Source: Rhinopomastus cyanomelas (lineage: Eukaryota; Chordata; Aves; Bucerotiformes; Rhinopomastidae). From it: DNA of 64,000 bases. The notes beneath the pieces are model-generated. The model was given only the letters and a program-made list of their open reading frames with translations. It did not search any database and was not told where the DNA came from. Below, one piece after another: positions 33,588 through 46,336 of the stretch; the stretch's first letter is position 1; each line of letters opens with the position of its first letter. The translations under genes were made by a program, and so were the position numbers. Location: NCBI GenBank assembly GCA_013400115.1, contig VXBP01000411.1:364280-428279 (forward strand). Direction: 5' to 3'.

Positions 33588-35525
33588 TGCTTGTGCTGTT
33601 TCTGTGCACTAGTCAACACAAAACCTATTAAAAATTGCTAATACACTTCCTTTGACCAAAATGAGAAGAGCACAAGGAAGTACCAGGCAGATAAAACTGT
33701 TGCAAATCATCAAACAACATTTCACTGTTTATAAGTGGTTACCAGGAGCAGAAGAAAACAAATGTTTGGTCAAAAATGTACTTTTTTCACCTGACAGCTC
33801 ACAAAATAATAGGAAGACAGACTTTCATGCTTTTAACCTGTAAATGGCATCACACACACTGCTGTGTCTGACTGCCTACGCCGAGTAAACAACACAGGAA
33901 AATAACTTAAACGCTAAGGGTTTGAAATGGTTCTGTGTTACTTCTCCCACAACTGTAGCACCCCTTTACCTGACCAAACAAAAGGGAGCCTGTTATTCTT
34001 CACTGATGCCATACCAAGCAAAAATATTCCTCTCTCCTGCATTTTTAATTGTCAGCTCAACTGCGAAAAAGAGTTGTATTCCAGTCACCAAATAGAGAAT
34101 GGTTATAAAACTGCACCAAAAAGTGTTGGCTTTCACAGAGCACAACATTTAACAACTTTTTTCTCCCTTACACCATAATGTAAGTGCATAAAAAGTGTAC
34201 AACTCTCCTGTGACTGAAAAGAAATGGAAGAAGATCACACAGTCTGTTCTCACATTCACATTCAGACAATTAGAAGATGCATTACATGCAAAGCACCCCA
34301 CTGACACACGAACATTAGCTACAGTTAAATCAGAAATGAAAGAAAAACCAACACTGTGTTCAGATCTGCTGGCACTGTTCTGGTAAGTGGGCTGGGTGGA
34401 AGATCACTAATTACTTTTCCTTCTTTTTTAAAAGATGATTCTGCAACAACTTAGTACCTCCACCGCGATGTGGAGCTGAAGACACACTTGCACAGTTCCA
34501 GTTAACCACCCTGTTAGTGCTTTACAGCTGTCTGAAAACACAGGTCAAGGGCACTGAGGTAGTGTGAACACGTGGCACAAGTTAAGCAGACTGAAGCTGT
34601 GTTTAAAAAAGCTGTGATGTTGTATCAGGATCTGGCTCCATGGCACTACAGAGTTCCCAAAGTCTCTTTTCAGTCTCCTCTCAAGAAGGAGGCTTGGTGT
34701 TCCAACAACAGTGGTAGCTCTTCTTTAAACTCATGTAAATTAACTTGTTCATGGTATCAACACATTCAACACAAATCTCACGAGCGGCACATGAGATGAA
34801 AGACGTACCTCTTCTAAAGCCACGTTTTCATTTTGCCACCTCATGGATGCCTGGGCCCTCCCCAAGGCTGGCGACACAACAGCATTTTTCCCTGGTTTCA
34901 TTATGACCTACTTACTTCACAAAAGAAACTTGTGTGATTGGGACACAAGTGCATGACCCTGCACTATTTACAATGCTGTCCAATGACATCTTCTATTGAG
35001 CCAATCTTTGAGGGCGCTCAGCTCCTTCAGCACACTTCACTCCTACCCTGTATGGAGAGCTGACAAGACAAAGAGGAACCTCCACAATACTAAATCTTTA
35101 TTCCACTCCAATCCCAAAAGGCATAAACCTGCATTTCTATAAAATTTTACAATTTCTGTATTGTAGTTTGTAGGAGGCAAGAAACTGATTAGTGTACAAA
35201 AAAGAAAATCACCTGTCTAGCATCACTTCCCACAAAACGATTTATTCATGTAATTTAGAGTTGGCAAAGCCTGAGACAAGCTTGAAATCCATTTGCAAAC
35301 TGAAAAAGGCAAGACTCCAAGCTTTTACATCCCAGCTCCTTCAAGTACCTAAGCAGGTATTTAGCTATCAGCATGCAAGCAGTGCAGGAATTAAAACACA
35401 TGCACAAGTGTTTGTTGGATCTAAGCCCAAAGCAAAAAAACTGGGTTTTAAGATTCCTGGGGCTTTATTCCTGGATGTTATTAAGAGTTCCCTTTGCCAT
35501 GTTTTGCACTGGACCTAGTTATATA
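33588..35525. other. Unique stretch, no recognised gene
   Basis: AT-rich sequence without recognised repeats. Plus frames of 83 codons (33927-34178) and 108 codons (35192-35518) show no domain. Confidence 0.45.
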
Positions 35526-35660
35526 TCTTCCATCTGTAAATAAAGAATAGAATCAATCTATAACGGGGGACATTTTAAAGCTTAATTAAACAGTATTAAA
35601 GTGCTTTGAAACCTTTAGATGAAAGCTGCTACGTAAGAGTGAAATAACATTACTGCTATT
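35526..35660 (+). repeat. MIR-like ancient SINE relic, 3' half
   Basis: The order of blocks matches the 3' half of a MIR-type SINE on plus: 'cttccatctgtaaataaaga' (MIR 'ccatctgtaaaatggggata'), then 'ttaaagtgctttgaaacctt', 'tagatgaaagctgctacgta' and a trailing 'attactgctattt'. It is diverged. The tRNA-related 5' half is not recognisable. Confidence 0.6.
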
Positions 35661-38600
35661 TTCATTTATCTGGCTGATTTCAATAGGAAATATTTCCTTC
35701 ACCCTCATGCCTTGTATATACTACAGATCTGACTGAGCAAGATCAATATACAGCTCCAGGTTGGCCTCAGGAGATGCAAGAACACACAGACATCACTGTA
35801 TATGAATTCTCACTTTTAAAAATCAACTCTAAAAACAGATGAGCTCGCCTAGAGTAACCTATGACATGCTGAAGTTCTCTGTCCTACCTTACCTTGGAAA
35901 GCTATGTTAGTTGAGTATTAATAAATATTAAATCTTATTTGATAATTTCATTAACAACCAGAGTACTGCCCAGCACTGACCAAACATGTTATCTTTCAAA
36001 ACGGCTATAAAGAGGAAAGAAACAAACCCAAGAAGGTTCACCTCCACCTTATTCTTAGGCTGTGACATGCAGAGATAACTCAAGCTACAAGTGCTGGCCG
36101 CAGGCAGGAATCAGTAGGGGCTGCAGGTACAGCCTTTCTACATGGTCCATTCATCCTCAAGAAAAAGACCACAGGATGCAAAATGTCCCATGGATCTAGC
36201 CCACGAACCAGCAGCTGGAACACATAACTGCACAAATGCCAGAATTTGAAGAACAAATCTCCACCACTCCAAATGCCAAAATAACAAGAAAAAGATGACA
36301 GGAAAGAAAAAACCAAATGGCAATGCACCCAAAGCAAATAACAGCTTGCATCTAATCTCTGCTTCATCACAATAAACCTGTGGCAAAAAACAAGATAGAT
36401 TTTCTAACTGCTGTGAATGAAAACAAGATGCAACAATTTTCTAAGCCCACTCTCATAAAAAAGACTCTTTTACAGTCTCTTTCTGTATTTGGTCAATCTT
36501 CCCACATTAATTGCAATGGCTCCAGTTGCCTCACAAGATTTTTACTTGGAGGATAAAACCAGTTCTCTCAGAGTTCTTCCAGACATTTTGGAGCCAAAAC
36601 AGTCTATACTGCACTAAGACTACTTTGCTTGTTTGTTTGGAGTAGGTTGACAACTTTCAGGACCCTTTAAATCTTCCTCTCTTGGTATAAGGTGCACCTA
36701 CAGTTTTTATCTCACCTTCTTAAGCTGATTATCGACTTTCATCACATTTAGAAGAAGACTTTATTCATCTGTCAAATCTGGCTGAAGCTGGCCAGAATCC
36801 AAAGGCAATTTTGCATGTCTATTCATGAGCACAGACACACAAACGCATATGTGATCCTCGGTCTTTGATTACAGGAAGAGGAGTTAGAACTACGAAAACG
36901 AAGTGTGGGGAATGTAATTCCTGGAAAACAAAAAGGCTCCAAAACTAGTGAAAACACTTCCACCCATTCCAACGTTCACCTGCACTTTTCACCTTTAGAT
37001 ACTTAATAGACAACTTACACTTAATTTACCATCACCCTGCACCAATTTTGATACAACCAAAGTATGTAGAACTCGTACGTGCGATGGAACAATCTAAACA
37101 ACCCTTAGAGTCAGCAAGCTAGTCATGAAACCAAAGACATTTGCAAAGAGCCCTCTATCTACAGATGTCTCAGACATATGGCCATCTTCTCTCATTTCTT
37201 GCTCTCCTTTTCTGCTAAGTTCTTGGGATTGGTAGGAAGAGAACATGCCCATTCCAATTTCCACAGTCTTGTGCTTGCTGCTAAACCAATGCATTCACAG
37301 CGCTTTGATAACACTTACAAACCTGAAGACTCGATTCACTGCGCAGACCACGTGTTTCAAAGCATGACTGACTGGCTGATCTACAGCAGTGTATTTACAG
37401 ACACAGCAGACAATTCATGCCAGGCTTTTGGTCATGGGAAACATGACAAAACACCAGGCACCTCCCAAAGCGTAAGTCCCTGTTGGTTACAGGGTGTGGG
37501 TTAACTTTTAGAGAATGCTGCTGCCATTCAGAACAGACCTCAAAGATCAGCCAGTCATTCTTCACATTCACAGATGTGAAAGCACTGCTGCGCACTGAGA
37601 ACTTGACTTTTGTCACTGTTTAAAAAAAAAACCCAACAAAACCAAATAAAAAACACTAAAGCAGTTAATCCCTGGAAAGCCTTGTGATCACATTCCTTGA
37701 CATGTTTGATAAATATGGAAATACTAAAAACATTCTGACTTGTTGAACTTGCTGTCTCTTTAATGCATTTCTTGGCCCCAGCATGCACAGACTGCTGACT
37801 TGGCACACTCAGTGGACCTTTGCTCACCTTTCTCAATAGACCCACGCTGATAAGTCTGAGTTGCCCCAAGAGCTGAACAAAGTCATGCTTATTAAAATGT
37901 TTACTCAGTTCATAAAGTAGAGCAGTGCTCTCATGAAAACTGATGTCAGAGCAAGAGGAAAATCTCCACAGGCACATGTGTACAGCCGCAGACAATACAA
38001 GAGATTAAACTGGAATTTTAATGACTCTCATTCTTTAAAAACCAGAGTAGAGTAAAATGTCTTTAGGTTTTACGGAACATGGACTTCTAAAGAATAACTT
38101 ATGCACACTGATGAAAAGGACTGCATTAACATAAAGATGACAACGGTATAAAGTTAAACTCACTGTTACCATCGTGCACTAGATTTGGGTTCACACAACA
38201 GTTGACAAGGTACGTGTCCAGGTATCTTTGACTGCTACCCAGAACTGATTTTGCACAACTATATATTAGCATATTTATCAGGCTTTACAGTATCACAGTC
38301 TGCTTGACTGCTTCAGTGCCTTTTACCTTGCCACACCCCATGTAGGTTTTTTTACACTCAGCACAACAGATTGCTTCACCTGCAGGAGTATAAGATAGCA
38401 ATTTCAAGGTGTGGGAGAGAAAACCCCAAAGCCTACAGACTAGGGACTACTAATTATTTTGAAAAGAATCAACCCACCCCAGATTAATCAAAGTTCTGCA
38501 AACTAAGCTGTTTTCCACAGGAGGTATCATGATGGTTGTGTCAGCCCAGCTTTCGGCTGCTCTGTTTGGAAAACAAACCCCTTTTGACACATGGATTATG

Positions 38601-38881
38601 TGCTCCTGAAAGGTATGTGACACTTTCACAGGGCTTCAAAATGCAAAATGGTTTCTGTGAGACAAGGTAATGTTAGCGAAAGGATTACACATGAACTGGT
38701 CATTTCTCCAGTCAGTGTCTGAAAAACCATCTTTTAACCAAAAAAAGCCATCACAACACCAGTCATACAAATACATGTCATCCTGATGAACTACTGTTTC
38801 CTAGAAAAAGTGAGAATGCTGTTTAAAAGTTCTACACACCTGGATTTTGAGGACACTCTTTAGCAGGGGTCTTGGAACAGC
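35661..38881. other. Unique stretch, no recognised gene
   Basis: No recognised repeats apart from A-rich runs (for example 37621-37630). A minus-strand frame of 146 codons covers 37555-37995 and overlaps the candidate exon at 37828-37939. At 38510-38613 a good plus-strand acceptor and donor bracket a segment with a stop in every frame. Nothing else is recognised. Confidence 0.45.
37828..37939 (-). other. Candidate exon (unproven), minus strand
   Basis: Strong minus-strand splice signals surround this piece: acceptor 'gattttcctcttgctctgac' plus atcag, and donor AGAAAG|gtgagc. The 112 nt are open in only one frame (1 nt plus 37 codons). The translation includes HESTALLYELSKHFNKHDFV and QLLGQLRLISVGLLRK. 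No known family is recognised, though the helix-like pattern is protein-like. Of all the candidates here it has the best pair of splice sites. Confidence 0.2.
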
Positions 38882-38946
38882 TGGGTTAATTAATGGTTGG
38901 ATTCGATGACCTTAGAAGTATTTTCCAACCGAAATGATTCTATGAT
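38882..38946 (+). mobile_element. CR1 LINE, other subfamily, short 3' end
   Basis: Plus-strand 3' end of the subfamily reading 'ttaattaatggttggattcg', 'atgaccttagaagtattttc' and 'caaccgaaatgattctatga'. This is the same type as the minus-strand insertion at 40492-40592. About 65 bp. Confidence 0.83.
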
Positions 38947-39266
38947 AGATTGCATGTTCATGAGAGTGTTCAGATAAATCCAGTAAAAATACCTACCCTA
39001 AGTCCTACCTTTCTGTATGAAAATGTAGAGAATGAAAAGACACAAGATGTTCTTACAATGAACCAATTCTGTACTACAGGGATAGTGTCCAAGCAGGACC
39101 ATACACCAAAACCAGCTTCCTTCTGATTCCAGCCTTCTGCCCATTGCCATTAATTCCATGCTGCTTTGAGCACCAACAGCTTTGAGTTCTCACCCTGTCT
39201 GAGCACCATTCCACTGCAGCAGCAGTCCTTCCTGTGAAGCCATTATGGACAGAGTCTCTGATTGTA
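38947..39266. other. Unique spacer
   Basis: About 320 bp between two CR1 pieces. Nothing is recognised. Confidence 0.4.
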
Positions 39267-39458
39267 AGATCATAGAATCATAGAATGGCCAGGGTTGGAA
39301 GAGACCTTAAAGATCATCTAGTTCCAACCCCCCCGCACGGGCAAAGACACCCTCACTAGATCAGGTTACTCAGGTCCCCATCCAACCTGGCTTTCAACAC
39401 TTCCAGGGATGGGGCAGCCACAACTGCCTTGGGCAACCTGTTCCAGCATCTGATGGTG
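39267..39458 (-). mobile_element. CR1 LINE, older subfamily, 3' end
   Basis: Minus-strand CR1: tail 'atcatagaatcatagaatgg', then 'ccagggttggaagagacctt', 'atctagttccaaccccccc', 'tccaacctggctttcaacac' and 'ttgggcaacctgttccag'. This type, with 'aacctggcttt', is related to the one at 54600-55112. About 190 bp. Confidence 0.92.
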
Positions 39459-40231
39459 TGTTAGTGCTGACTGATTGTGATCACAGTGTCACAAGGAGTT
39501 AGAACTTTTAAAACTTATTTTATATTCTGTCAGAAAGAAAGGTTTAGCTCAAATTATGGAAACAACATCTGTTATTTGGGTTTTTTACAACTGTGGTTTC
39601 CATTATTTATTACAAAAAAAAAAATAAATCGCTAAACATAATTTAAAAATTTTAAGATGTGACCCAAGGAGGATTTGTTTCCCATTGCTCCCATGACTGC
39701 TAGTTATTTTTTCACTTGTTTACAATACACTTTCACCACTATTGTGGTTTGTCAAATCCTATGCTAGAACTGCATTAAAAAGATCTCCCAAAGTTTTCGC
39801 AGAACCATCTTTTTAGTCAGAAACCATTAGTTGCCTGATGTTTCTGGAGATGAATTTCTACATACAAAGGACCTGATACAACAGACACAGTTTTAATTAA
39901 AGCTACTCAACCTAACCCCATCTCCACATTGCCTAAGAGAACAATTTCTCACATTATATAGCAAAATCTATTTTTACTTGCTTTGCTGGTCTCCAAAAGC
40001 CATCAGCAAAGGTGCCAACTACTGCTAACTAACAGGTTGGTTTCACATAATTGTTATATGATATAAACTTGAGAGATCCACTTGCCATGAAGCAGCTTGT
40101 AACATCAAGAGAGCCAACTTTAAGGGTAGATTTATACTCTCTCGTTTTACTTTCTCTCAGAGTGTTAAGAATCCACTGAAGAGGATTAAAAAAAAACAAA
40201 GGGAGGAAAAAAGAGACCACAGCCTGGTCTG
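39459..40231. other. Unique stretch, nothing recognised
   Basis: AT-rich sequence, including an A-run at 39614-39624. A 97-codon minus frame (40029-40322) runs into the next CR1 and is not meaningful. Confidence 0.4.
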
Positions 40232-40491
40232 GTTTATAAATGATGCTGATGGTGCAAAACTGGGAAGACTGGCCGACACACCAGAAGGGGCTGTGCTGCC
40301 ATTCACCGAGATCTGTGGGCAAAGGGGAGCCTAATGAAGTTCAACAAGGATAAATGTAGAGTTGTGCACCCAGGGAGGAACAACACCAGGCACCACAGAT
40401 TAGGGGTTGTCCTGCTGGAATGCAGCCCCGTGGAAAAGGACCCTGGAAATCCTGGTGGACAGTAAATTCTCCATGGGACAGCAATGTGTCC
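40232..40491 (+). mobile_element. CR1 LINE, reverse transcriptase end, 5' arm of split copy
   Basis: Plus-strand diverged CR1 covering the region just after the reverse-transcriptase catalytic box. The degraded frame reads 'LADTPEGA', then 'GSLMKFNKDKCRVVHPGR'. DNA phrases such as 'agttcaacaaggataaatgt' and 'atcctggtggacagtaaatt' are typical. It stops at 'gacagcaatgtgtcc', where a minus-strand CR1 is inserted, and resumes at 40593. Confidence 0.85.
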
Positions 40492-40592
40492 TAATCACAG
40501 ACTCATCATGGCTGGAAAGGACCTCTAGGGTCATCAAGTCCAACCTTTTCTCCTAGTGTCTAACCGCTAGACCATATCCCTAAGCACCACAT
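40492..40592 (-). mobile_element. CR1 LINE inserted into another CR1
   Basis: About 100 bp minus-strand 3' end: 'taatcacagactcatcatgg', 'ctggaaaggacctctagggt', 'catcaagtccaacc', 'agaccatatccctaagcacc' and 'acatc'. It is flanked on both sides by plus-strand CR1 that together form one element, so it landed in a pre-existing copy. About 25 bp of the host element's expected sequence is missing at the junction. Confidence 0.85.
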
Positions 40593-40980
40593 CCTGGATG
40601 CATCAAGAAAAGCATCTCCAGCAGGTCAAGGGAGGTTCTCCTACCCCTCTACTCTTCCCTGGTGTGACCACAGTTCTGGGCTCTTGAGTTCAAGAAAGCC
40701 AGGGAACTGCTGGAGAGAGTCCAGTGGGCTGCGGGGTTGGTTAAGGGACTTGAACACCTCTGCTATGAGGAAAAGCTGAGAAAACTGGGACTGTTTCAGG
40801 TGACAGAGCACTGGAACAAGCTGCCCTGAAAGCTTGTGGAAAGTCTTCTTCTTTAGAGACTTTCAAAACCCACCAGGATGCAGCCTTGTGTGATCTGCCC
40901 TAGGTGATCCTGCTGTTGGCAGGGTATTTGGACTAGATGATCTCCAGATGTCCCTTCCAACCCCTAACATTGTGATTTTA
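40593..40980 (+). mobile_element. CR1 LINE, 3' arm of split copy
   Basis: Continuation of the copy starting at 40232: 'ggatgcatcaagaaaagcat', 'gtcaagggaggttctcctac', 'aagccagggaactgctggag', then an internal deletion before 'cagagcactggaacaagctg', the 3' UTR 'ggactagatgatctccagat' and a weak tail 'aacattgtgatttta'. Multiple changes mark it as old. Confidence 0.9.
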
Positions 40981-43900
40981 GAAGAGACAGCATCACATTT
41001 GCAGAGTTCCGGATTCTTACTGACACAAATTTTAGGACAGTTTAAGTGATCACAGAAACACAGATGAGATCAGAAGGCAAGCTGTAAATTACACACAAAC
41101 TTAGTAGAGCAACGTCTAGATTGCAAATATTCGATTAAAGCACTACTTGTCTCGAAGCAGAGTAAAAATTAAAAGGAATATTCTTGTTGTGAGTCTTTCC
41201 CAATTACAACAAAAAATCTGCCAGATGACTTGGGAAAGTGTTCATGCAGCAATTCAAGTAGATTGCAGAGAAACAAGTAAAAAGAGGGTAAGCAAGATTG
41301 TCCCTGCAGTTGGTGACCCGTGGTGCACAGGCGCAATGCAAGTGCAATGCATTCCGTGTTACCGGGGTGAACACAGACAAGAGCTTTGCATTAACAAAGA
41401 ACAACTTGGTTATTATTACATTCCTAGAGGTACACACTAGTCATGGAATCAAATTCCAGTGAATCTGATTACACTATGAAATTGAGTTTGAAGGAAAAGG
41501 CACGTGAACAAACATTCAGCGGTGCACACTATATGATTACAAAGGCATTCAGAATCCAACCAGTAGGGTACAAGTAAATGCAAACACAAACAAAAGCCTC
41601 AGAGAAGAGAACAAATATTGCAAATCAGCATAGTTAAGTAAAAATAAACACGGAAGGCATAACTATGGAGGGAATAAAGAGGTGAAGTTTAAAAATCAGA
41701 GGTAGAAAAGCCCACCAAGTCACATGCCCCACAATATGTCCCCTATATACAGAAAACACACAGGATTCCAGAAGATACAGGGCACTATAAAGGAGCCAAG
41801 CATTTTGCATTTATATTACAAAAGGCAGAATAATACATTATGAATGCAAATATCTACATTTCATTTACAAAGCAGAAAGGAGAAAACCCTCTCATGCATG
41901 CACTGAAAGATGCTACCCAGGAGCCATTCATTTACTGAGCATGAAGTATTTATGAGTGGTCCATGTGCACACACCAAATAGCATACATCTCAGTGAAAAA
42001 GAGAATCCAAAGAAAGGAGATGGCAAATAGAGCATAGAAGGACAAGATCAAAAACTTCCACATAATGGATTTTGAGACTGAGCTACACAGACTGCACAAT
42101 AAAGGAAAGTAAAAGCTGTAGCCTTCGACTTCCATAAACTATCATCTTTGTCTCAAGCAGGGAGATGCAAGTGTAGTAACTGATTTATTTTTTTTTCCAG
42201 ATAGGGTTATGAAACAGTTGCTTCTTGAGGACAGAAACAAGGTGGCTGCAAGAGGACATCTTCCCTATAAGAACTACCTAAATTAGGCTACACAATCTAT
42301 AAGAATTGAGCCAACCCAGCTACACCTGGGGGCTTTGAAGTAGTGTGAAATCTCTGCTTCACCTTCTGGCAGAAGTCTTTCTGCAAACCGAGAGCCATTT
42401 CTGTAAGCAAAACACCCCACCACCAAAAAGCAAAGCTCCTGACAGATGGAGACAAAAGATGAAAGGTCTGCAGCCAGCACTGACAGGACATTGACAGTAA
42501 AGGGGGCTGTGTTTTCTGTACAGGCTTCAAACAGTACACGGAAACTTTTCAGATACCAAGTGATGAGACTCTCACTTGGTTTCAGACTGCAGTCTGAAAG
42601 ACGAAACATGTCCTAGAGATTGTCTGAGAAAGGAGGCATGAATACTTTTTACATAAGTAAAAAACAGAACATAAAGGAGACTCTAAACACAACACTGTTT
42701 TTTCTTTATCTTCCCTAGGAGTGTAACTTCAAAGCTTAAACAGATCATAAGCACAACCACCAATGTCCAGAATGCAACACTGTCACCATGGAAACAAGTA
42801 GCCCCATTAAAAAGGGGCACTCAGCGAAGTCAAAACTGTAGTTTGGTGGATGAAACAGGGTACAGCTGTATGAGTCATACTCCTAACAGAGATAGTAATT
42901 GGCTTGGAAAGACCAGCAGTTTAAAAGAATTAATATTATCTATAATTATCATCTTATAGTAGCTCCATGAGCACCAGCAAAATGCAGACAAAAACAGCAG
43001 CAGGGAAGAAGCCATGAGTGATAATTTGAATTATGAGTTGACATTAAGAACACAGTTAAGTAAAATAAAATGTAAAAACTAAAAGCTGTAATAAAGAGTC
43101 CACAGCAAAAATTTTAAGAAATGGCATCTCATTAATATTTCAGATTATAGAAGGGAGACACAGTTTAATTATTAGCTGTAGGATCTCAAGGAGATATCTG
43201 AGAAAATGCCTAAGAACAGAAAGCAAGACATAGGGAGACAAAAAAAAACCCCATAACAAGACACCCCACAACAAAAATAACCCCCAAAATCCAGGAAAGA
43301 ACCCACACACCAGGATGACATAAAAGTTCAAGCACTGTCAGCAAATTCATCTTTTCCCAGCTAGCAGAATTTCACACCTGATTTTGTTAACAAAAACTAG
43401 TCACAGATATAGAAACCTTCTGTCAGAGGACTAACAAAAGTTTCCACTTCTTCCAGTTTGTAAATTTAGGCAAGTTCAATGCCCTGGCTGCCTAAAACAA
43501 CACTAAGATTACCAAAACAGAAGATCCAGAGATTATGTCCTAATCACCCACCCCTCTTACCCTGAGGTAAATACAGTCAAGCAGTAACCCAAGTACTCAG
43601 AACTCCCTTTGGTGGCCTGGGAACTGCAGAATCAGTTCAGACAAGTCAGAGGCAGAACACAGCTGTAGACAGAGGGAAAATATGCAGCATTTGCCTCTGC
43701 TGTGAGACAGAATATCAAGCTTTTCTTCTTTTAGATCTTCCATCACTTCTGTGGAACAAGAAGACAGGGAGAGGCACAAGAAGTGCAGCGTCTAGAGAAC
43801 ACACAAAAAGCTTTTGAATAAAGCGATTTTCTGCGTGTCAAAGCAGAGTGAGGAAGAAGAGATAAAAAGAGGAACAGATTAATTATTGAGCATTCTGCAA

Positions 43901-44412
43901 AACAGACTGAGTTTGATTAACAGGATCCAAATTAACTGTTCCAGCATGTACATCAAACCAATGCACAGAAGGCAGCCCCTCCTGGCACCTGCAATCTCAG
44001 GTGGACTCATTTCTGTGGTGATAAGATGTTCAGACAGCTCTCACATCATAGCACCACCCTAAGCGCTCTGAGGGAAAGAATAAGAGTACAGATGCTATAG
44101 AGTTCTACTTCATGTGACACTACACTGATTGGTTTTATTGCAGAGTCTATTCCTAAAGCTGATTATGAATTCCTAGTGTATTTACATTAATGCAATAGCA
44201 GCTGGACGACGTCTTTATCTTAGCGCTCCACCGCATTCTTGAGTAGCAAGTGGTATAGCAAAGCTCGTGAAACAAGCACAGGAAGATATGGAGGATTAAA
44301 TCTGCAAGAGGTAACAATTTTAGAGTGAAAATTCCTTCAGTTGGTCTGATGAATGAGCCTATGCAGAACGGGTGGTGAACAGAGTAAACTACGCAGAATG
44401 AGTGGCAGAATG
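40981..44412. other. Unique stretch, no recognised gene
   Basis: AT-rich sequence without recognised repeats. The minus-strand open segment at 42283-42609 is treated separately. A minus-strand piece at 44220-44301 follows a good acceptor (ttacctcttgcag) and encodes 26 codons ending NAVER then stop, which is too short to judge. Just before the next CR1 the phrase 'cagaacgggtggtga' is echoed by 'cagaatgggtggtga' about 42 bp later. Confidence 0.45.
42363..42593 (-). other. Candidate exon (unproven), minus strand
   Basis: On the minus strand an acceptor (tttcgtctttcag) precedes 231 nt open in one frame (2 nt, 76 codons, 1 nt) to a donor AGAAG|gtgaag. The frame actually stays open to 42283. The translation includes SESLITWYLKSFRVLFEA and SSFVSICQELCFLVVGCF. 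It is the longest splice-bounded open segment here, but it is unrecognised and its phase does not join directly to the 37828 candidate. Confidence 0.17.
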
Positions 44413-44590
44413 GGTGGTGAGGCACTGGAACAGGTTGCCCAGGGAAGCTGGGTAGGCTTCATCACTAGAAGTGTTCAAGACCAGGATGGATGAGGTCCAG
44501 TGAGACGTGTCCCTGCCTGTGGCAAGGGGGTTGGAAATAGATTATCTCTGAGGTCCCTTCCAATCCAAAGCATTCTGTGATTACTGTGAA
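44413..44590 (+). mobile_element. CR1 LINE, other subfamily, 3' end
   Basis: Plus-strand CR1: 'aggcactggaacaggttgcc', 'cagggaagctgggtaggctt', 'tcaagaccaggatggatgag', 'tccctgcctgtggcaagggg' and 'atctctgaggtcccttccaa', with tail 'cattctgtgattactgtga'. Same broad type as the plus-strand piece at 25140. About 178 bp. Confidence 0.9.
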
Positions 44591-46336
44591 GATCAAACAA
44601 AGCAATGATTTCCTCTTAGACCACTGCATCACATTGAAGCTGCCAACAAAGACCAGTGTGTCTGACATGCAGCAGCCAGAAGTAGCCAAATTCCAGAGGG
44701 CCCTAGAAAGGTACTGGGTACGGCCCTTGTTTTATTTGTACTAATCTGACATGGAACAAAATCAGAGCAAACTGTTTGGGCAGCTCCATGATAGATGGCA
44801 TTTCCAAACACAAGACACTTTCTGACATCCAAGACTCTACGATCCATCAGATTGATTTTGTTTCAATTTTACAGGAACCAGACTTAAAACAGGGCTAAAA
44901 AGAGACAATTCAGTGTGTGCAGGGTGGCTCCCAACAAGAAATCACTGCTCTTGTTTTCACTCTGAGGCTTGTAACCCAAGTCCCTCACTTAATCTGAAAG
45001 TTCCGTTCTGAACGGCAAATTGCTCTCTTCATTAGTGAGTGAATCCTATGTCCAGGGCTTCACAGCTGTTTTGCTTCAGAATACCTCTGTCCTGAGAAGC
45101 AGATTCATCCCATTCACAGATAGGGAACAGAGGCAGACAGGTTAACTTGAGACTTTTGGGTACCTGCTTGGAGCTTCTCAGACCCGAGTTGTCCAGGTCA
45201 GTAACTGCATGCTGGAACATGTCATTTGTTAGAACGGCAGGCTCTGCTGAACGCAGTTGTAGAAGTGAGCACTTCGTGTCTACCCTCACAACCCAAGTGC
45301 TGAGAAAATGAGAGGTATTATTCATGATCACCTGTGAAAAATCTTTAGGTATGCTCACATATTTTACACCTCCAAAGGCATATCTGATTCCCCAAGGAAG
45401 AATTCAGCTGTTTTGATAAGCTCCTATTCACATCAGGAAATCAACTTTTGCCACTAATGAAGCAACTACCTTGCACACAGTCTCCTTCACTGCAATCAGA
45501 ACCATTCCCTCAACAGATTAAGGCAGAGATATCATGTAAAATAGACAATGGCAAGATCAGATTATCCCAGAATACTAAAGGGGAAATATTAAGGTTGCAT
45601 AGAAAAATGTTATCTCCAAGTGTTATCTCTAATTCTTAACTATGTCATACTAGCCTCAATAATGTTTTGGTATTTTTAAACACAGCTTTATATTCAGTTT
45701 TCTATGGGTTCTAGTATGATTATAAAATATTATCCATTACTCTGATTCCCTTGAGCTCATGGTGTAGGTATGAAAAGTTGATTTTCAGGTGAAAGTCTCA
45801 ATATTCCTTAATCCACAACCACAAGGTCACTTTAGCCTGGGAGCACTTCTCATAGCACGTCTCAGTGTGTATCTATGATGCACCTATACTTAAATTTTCC
45901 CCTTAAAAAAAAATCTGTTAAAAAATATGCTGTGCTTCAGTTAGATCATTCTCCACTTAAAACCAACACACCTTTTTGATATTTAAAGTTACCATCTTGG
46001 AACAAAGACAAAGAAGACAAAGATATATTTACATTTGCTGCAAGATAGATGTGAGCTAAAAGACACAAGCAAAGCAGTAGAGGAAATCACATGCTCCTCC
46101 CTCACAAAGCACACTTCTTTCTTTTTTAACACTGGTTGGACAAATCAAGCCACATTAATTCCATCTGTAATTCACCGCAAGGAATATTTATCTAACTATA
46201 TTTGACTGACATTGAACTCTATTTTATTACTGCAGCACCAGTATAACCTTTATACATATCACATGCTTCAATTAGCTAACATTTTCTTCAGTAGATTCTT
46301 GTGAATATAGGATCTTTTAAGCTTATACACAGATAC
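44591..46336. other. Unique stretch, no recognised gene
   Basis: No repeats recognised. A minus frame of 108 codons (45032-45358) and a plus frame of 63 codons have no domain. Confidence 0.45.

Noticed and set aside
38510..38613. Plus-strand segment with a fine acceptor (gttttccacag) and donor (AAAG|gtatgtg)
   Set aside because: Every frame contains a stop before the donor. It is a clear pseudo-exon and a caution for the other exon candidates.
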